Below are positions 14,719 through 16,679 of a stretch of DNA of 16,679 nucleotides, in pieces. Position numbers and translations under genes: made by a program. The first letter of the stretch is position 1; each line of letters starts with the position of its first letter. Location of the stretch: assembly GCA_937899265.1 (NCBI GenBank), contig CALBPV010000064.1:1-16679 (forward strand), written 5' to 3'. The notes under the pieces were generated by a model. That model did no database searches and was not told the origin of the DNA. It saw only the letters and a program-made list of their open reading frames with translations. Origin of the DNA: an uncultured Bacteroidales bacterium (GTDB lineage: Bacteria > Bacteroidota > Bacteroidia > Bacteroidales > UBA3663).

Positions 14719-16002
14719 ATGAAACGCAAATGGTTTTCACTCTCTCCGCTGCTGTTGTTTCTGGTGCTCTACCTTGTGACCAGTCTCATCGCGGGAGATT
14801 TCTATAAAGTGCCCATCTCGGTGGCTTTCCTGATTTCGGCGGTCTATGCTGTGGCCGTTTCGCGGGGAAGTCTGGCCGACCGCATCGACACCTTCTCGAA
14901 GGGAGCCGGCTCCTCGCAGATGATGCTCATGCTGTGGATTTTCCTTTTGGCGGGTGCCTTTGCCGGGTCGGCCCGGGCGATGGGAGCCGTGGATGCGACC
15001 GTGAACGTGACGCTTTCGGTATTGCCCTCGTCGTTGCTGCTGCCGTCGGTCTTTCTGGCCTCGTGTTTCATCTCGCTGGCCATCGGCACATCGTGCGGCA
15101 CCATTGCGGCTCTGACGCCTGTGGCCGTGGGCATCGCCCAACAGACGGGTACTGAGCTTCCGCTGATGTGCGCCATCGTGGTGGGCGGTGCCTTCTTCGG
15201 GGACAATCTCTCCTTCATCAGCGACACCACCATCATAGCCACCCAAACGCAGGGATGCCGCATGAGCGACAAATTCCGCACCAATTTCAGACTGGTGCTG
15301 CCGGTGGCTCTTGCGGTGCTGGCGCTCTATTATTTTGCGGGCCGCAACATCGAGGCTCCGCAGGTGATTCCCGAGGTGCTGTGGTGGAAAGTGATACCCT
15401 ACGTGACCGTCATAGCTCTCGCCGTGGCGGGACTCGATGTCACGCTCGTGCTCCTGCTCGGCGTGGTGCTGACCGGCATCACAGGCATGGCCGACGGCAG
15501 TTACGACGCCTGGGGCTGGATGAGCGCACTCTCGGGGGGCATGATGGGCATGAGCGAACTCGTCATCGTCACCCTGTTGGCTGCCGGAATGCTGGCCACC
15601 GTCAAGGCCAACGGAGGCATCGACTACCTCATCCACCTCCTCACGCGCCGCATCACGTCGGCACGGGGAGCCGAAGGAGCCATTGCCGGCCTGGTGGCCC
15701 TGACAGACATCTGCACGGCCAACAACACCGTCACCCTCATCACGGCGGGTCCCATTGCCCACGACATCTCCCGCCGGTTCAATCTCGACCCAAAACGTGT
15801 GGCTTCCATTCTCGACACCACTTCCTGCTCGCTTCAGGGACTCCTCCCCTACGGCGCTCAAGTGCTCATTGCCGCCGGACTGGCCGGCGAAGCGTTCGGA
15901 CAACCCGTAAATCCCACTTCCATCATCCGCTATCTTTACTATCCCATGGGACTCGGCATCGCTGTCTTTTTGTCCATCATTTTGCGCAAAAGTGCCAAGT
16001 AA
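14719..16002 (+). CDS. nhaC: NhaC-type Na+/H+ antiporter
   Basis: This 427-residue inner-membrane protein with about ten hydrophobic segments should exchange Na+ for H+. Family signatures are TSCGTIAALTPVAVGIA and GGAFFGDNLSFISDTTI, the latter being the NhaC-superfamily core motif. A related block, TSCSLQGLLPYGAQ, near the C-terminus is also typical. The ATG at 14719 (MKRKWFSLSP) follows a -7 box closely; a longer in-frame start at 14683 lies upstream of the box and is rejected. It diverges from the carboxylase operon. Bacteroidales carboxylase pathways can be sodium-linked, but the adjacency may be chance. Some NhaC homologues exchange organic ions, so specificity is unproven. Confidence 0.9.
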   Translation: MKRKWFSLSPLLLFLVLYLVTSLIAGDFYKVPISVAFLISAVYAVAVSRGSLADRIDTFSKGAGSSQMMLMLWIFLLAGAFAGSARAMGAVDATVNVTLSVLPSSLLLPSVFLASCFISLAIGTSCGTIAALTPVAVGIAQQTGTELPLMCAIVVGGAFFGDNLSFISDTTIIATQTQGCRMSDKFRTNFRLVLPVALAVLALYYFAGRNIEAPQVIPEVLWWKVIPYVTVIALAVAGLDVTLVLLLGVVLTGITGMADGSYDAWGWMSALSGGMMGMSELVIVTLLAAGMLATVKANGGIDYLIHLLTRRITSARGAEGAIAGLVALTDICTANNTVTLITAGPIAHDISRRFNLDPKRVASILDTTSCSLQGLLPYGAQVLIAAGLAGEAFGQPVNPTSIIRYLYYPMGLGIAVFLSIILRKSAK

Positions 16003-16053
16003 GGGAAAGAACTGACCGAAAAAACAAAGAAACCGACTTTTTTTGCCGAAATA

Positions 16054-16086
16054 TTTGTTTATTCGGAAAACTTTTCCTATCTTTGC
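16054..16086 (+). promoter_or_regulatory. Consensus promoter of the GH5 gene
   Basis: TTTG (16054-16057), 20 bp, then TATCTTTGC (16078-16086): the best Bacteroidetes-type promoter in the window. It leaves a leader of about 40 nt before the ATG at 16130. Confidence 0.75.
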
Positions 16087-16129
16087 CGCGCAAAAACTAT
16101 GATTGTGCATATTAAAAATCAAGACAACT

Positions 16130-16679
16130 ATGCGATATAAAAACCTTTTAACTGCAGGTCTGTTGACCGCTATGACATGGGGCGTGCAAGCCCAAACGTT
16201 TGAAACAGCCACCGAAGCCGTTGCCAACATGGGCGTGGGCTGGAATCTGGGCAATACCCTTGAAGCCCACAGCGGGTCGCCCAATCTTCCGTCGAGTGCA
16301 GCCTACTGGGGCGTGCAAGGTCTGGAAAGCGAGGTGTATTGGGGACAGCCCTATACCACCAAGGAAATGATAACCATGATGAAAGATGCCGGATTCGGTG
16401 CCATACGCGTGCCGGTGACCTGGTACAACCACATGGATGCCCAGGGCAATGTGGATTCCCAATGGATGGCCCGCGTGAAGGAAGTGGTCGATTACGTTAT
16501 AGACAACGGACTTTATTGCATCCTCAACGTCCATCACGACACGGGAGCAGACAGCTACCAGTCGGACGGAACGACCGTGAAAACCGTCTCCTGGCTCAAA
16601 GCCGACAGGACTTACTACAATACCTACAAGGACAAATACGAATATCTCTGGAAGCAAATTGCCACCGAATTCAAAGACT
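16130..16679 (+). CDS. Secreted glycoside hydrolase family 5 (endoglucanase-like), 3' end outside the window
   Basis: The first 183 residues are present and the frame is open at the right edge. A signal peptide (MRYKNLLTAGLL...VQA) is followed by the GH5 opening MGVGWNLGNTLEA. GFGAIRVPVTW is the strand-2 motif with the conserved arginine, and YCILNVHHDTG carries the conserved histidine pair. The catalytic glutamates lie beyond the window. Members cleave beta-1,4 glucans or related polysaccharides outside the cytoplasm; the substrate cannot be told from this fragment. The start follows a strong promoter, and no susC/susD pair is visible in the window. Confidence 0.9.
   Translation, partial: MRYKNLLTAGLLTAMTWGVQAQTFETATEAVANMGVGWNLGNTLEAHSGSPNLPSSAAYWGVQGLESEVYWGQPYTTKEMITMMKDAGFGAIRVPVTWYNHMDAQGNVDSQWMARVKEVVDYVIDNGLYCILNVHHDTGADSYQSDGTTVKTVSWLKADRTYYNTYKDKYEYLWKQIATEFKD

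Noticed and set aside
14737..16284. A 515-codon open frame antisense to the antiporter and GH5 start
   Set aside because: His/Gly/Arg-rich shadow with no motifs, crossing two well-supported sense genes and their intergenic region.

Overview
The window looks like chromosomal DNA from a member of the Bacteroidales, probably close to Prevotella. The main evidence is the repeated promoter signature TATCTTTGC (the Bacteroidetes TAnnTTTG -7 box, sometimes with TTG/TTTG about 19-20 bp upstream) in front of several genes. Weak or absent Shine-Dalgarno sequences, a DPARR-type THUMP-like methyltransferase and a secreted GH5 glucanase fit the same group. Most genes have high GC at third codon positions, which creates long empty antisense reading frames. 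The two genes at the left are visibly more AT-rich.

Layout, left to right. Positions 1-490 hold no confident gene: there is a promoter pointing out of the window, a strong hairpin, and a possible frameshifted coding remnant. Positions 491-2458 (minus) hold an AAA ATPase plus RloB pair (rloA-rloB), a candidate phage-defence module of the RloAB/AbiL type. Positions 2744-5556 (minus) hold endonuclease III, preceded by an unusual uninterrupted reading frame that joins a SAM-dependent methyltransferase to a signal-peptide-bearing exported protein. Diverging from it (5718-8047, plus) are peptide chain release factor 3 and an MTA/SAH-type nucleosidase. Facing these (minus) is a sodium:bile-acid-symporter-like transporter broken by one base in a T7 tract, then a lipoprotein alkaline phosphatase. 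Upstream of the phosphatase (10466-14293, minus) is a three-gene biotin-dependent acyl-CoA carboxylase operon: biotin carboxylase, biotin carrier, carboxyltransferase. Finally, on the plus strand, come an NhaC-type Na+/H+ antiporter and the start of a secreted GH5 glycoside hydrolase that runs off the right edge.

The most unusual DNA is in the carboxylase operon. The leader and the first intergenic gap are almost entirely tandem heptamers of GACCTTA/GACCTTT (31 and 37 exact GACCTT cores), and the second gap carries a short GAACTTT/CAACTTT variant. These arrays are non-coding, lie on the transcribed side of a recognisable promoter and occur at every gene boundary of that operon. Other points worth a second look are the methyltransferase/exported-protein fusion, the transporter frameshift at a slippery-type heptamer, the RloAB pair, and two genes whose -7 box is so close to the ATG that the mRNA should be leaderless.
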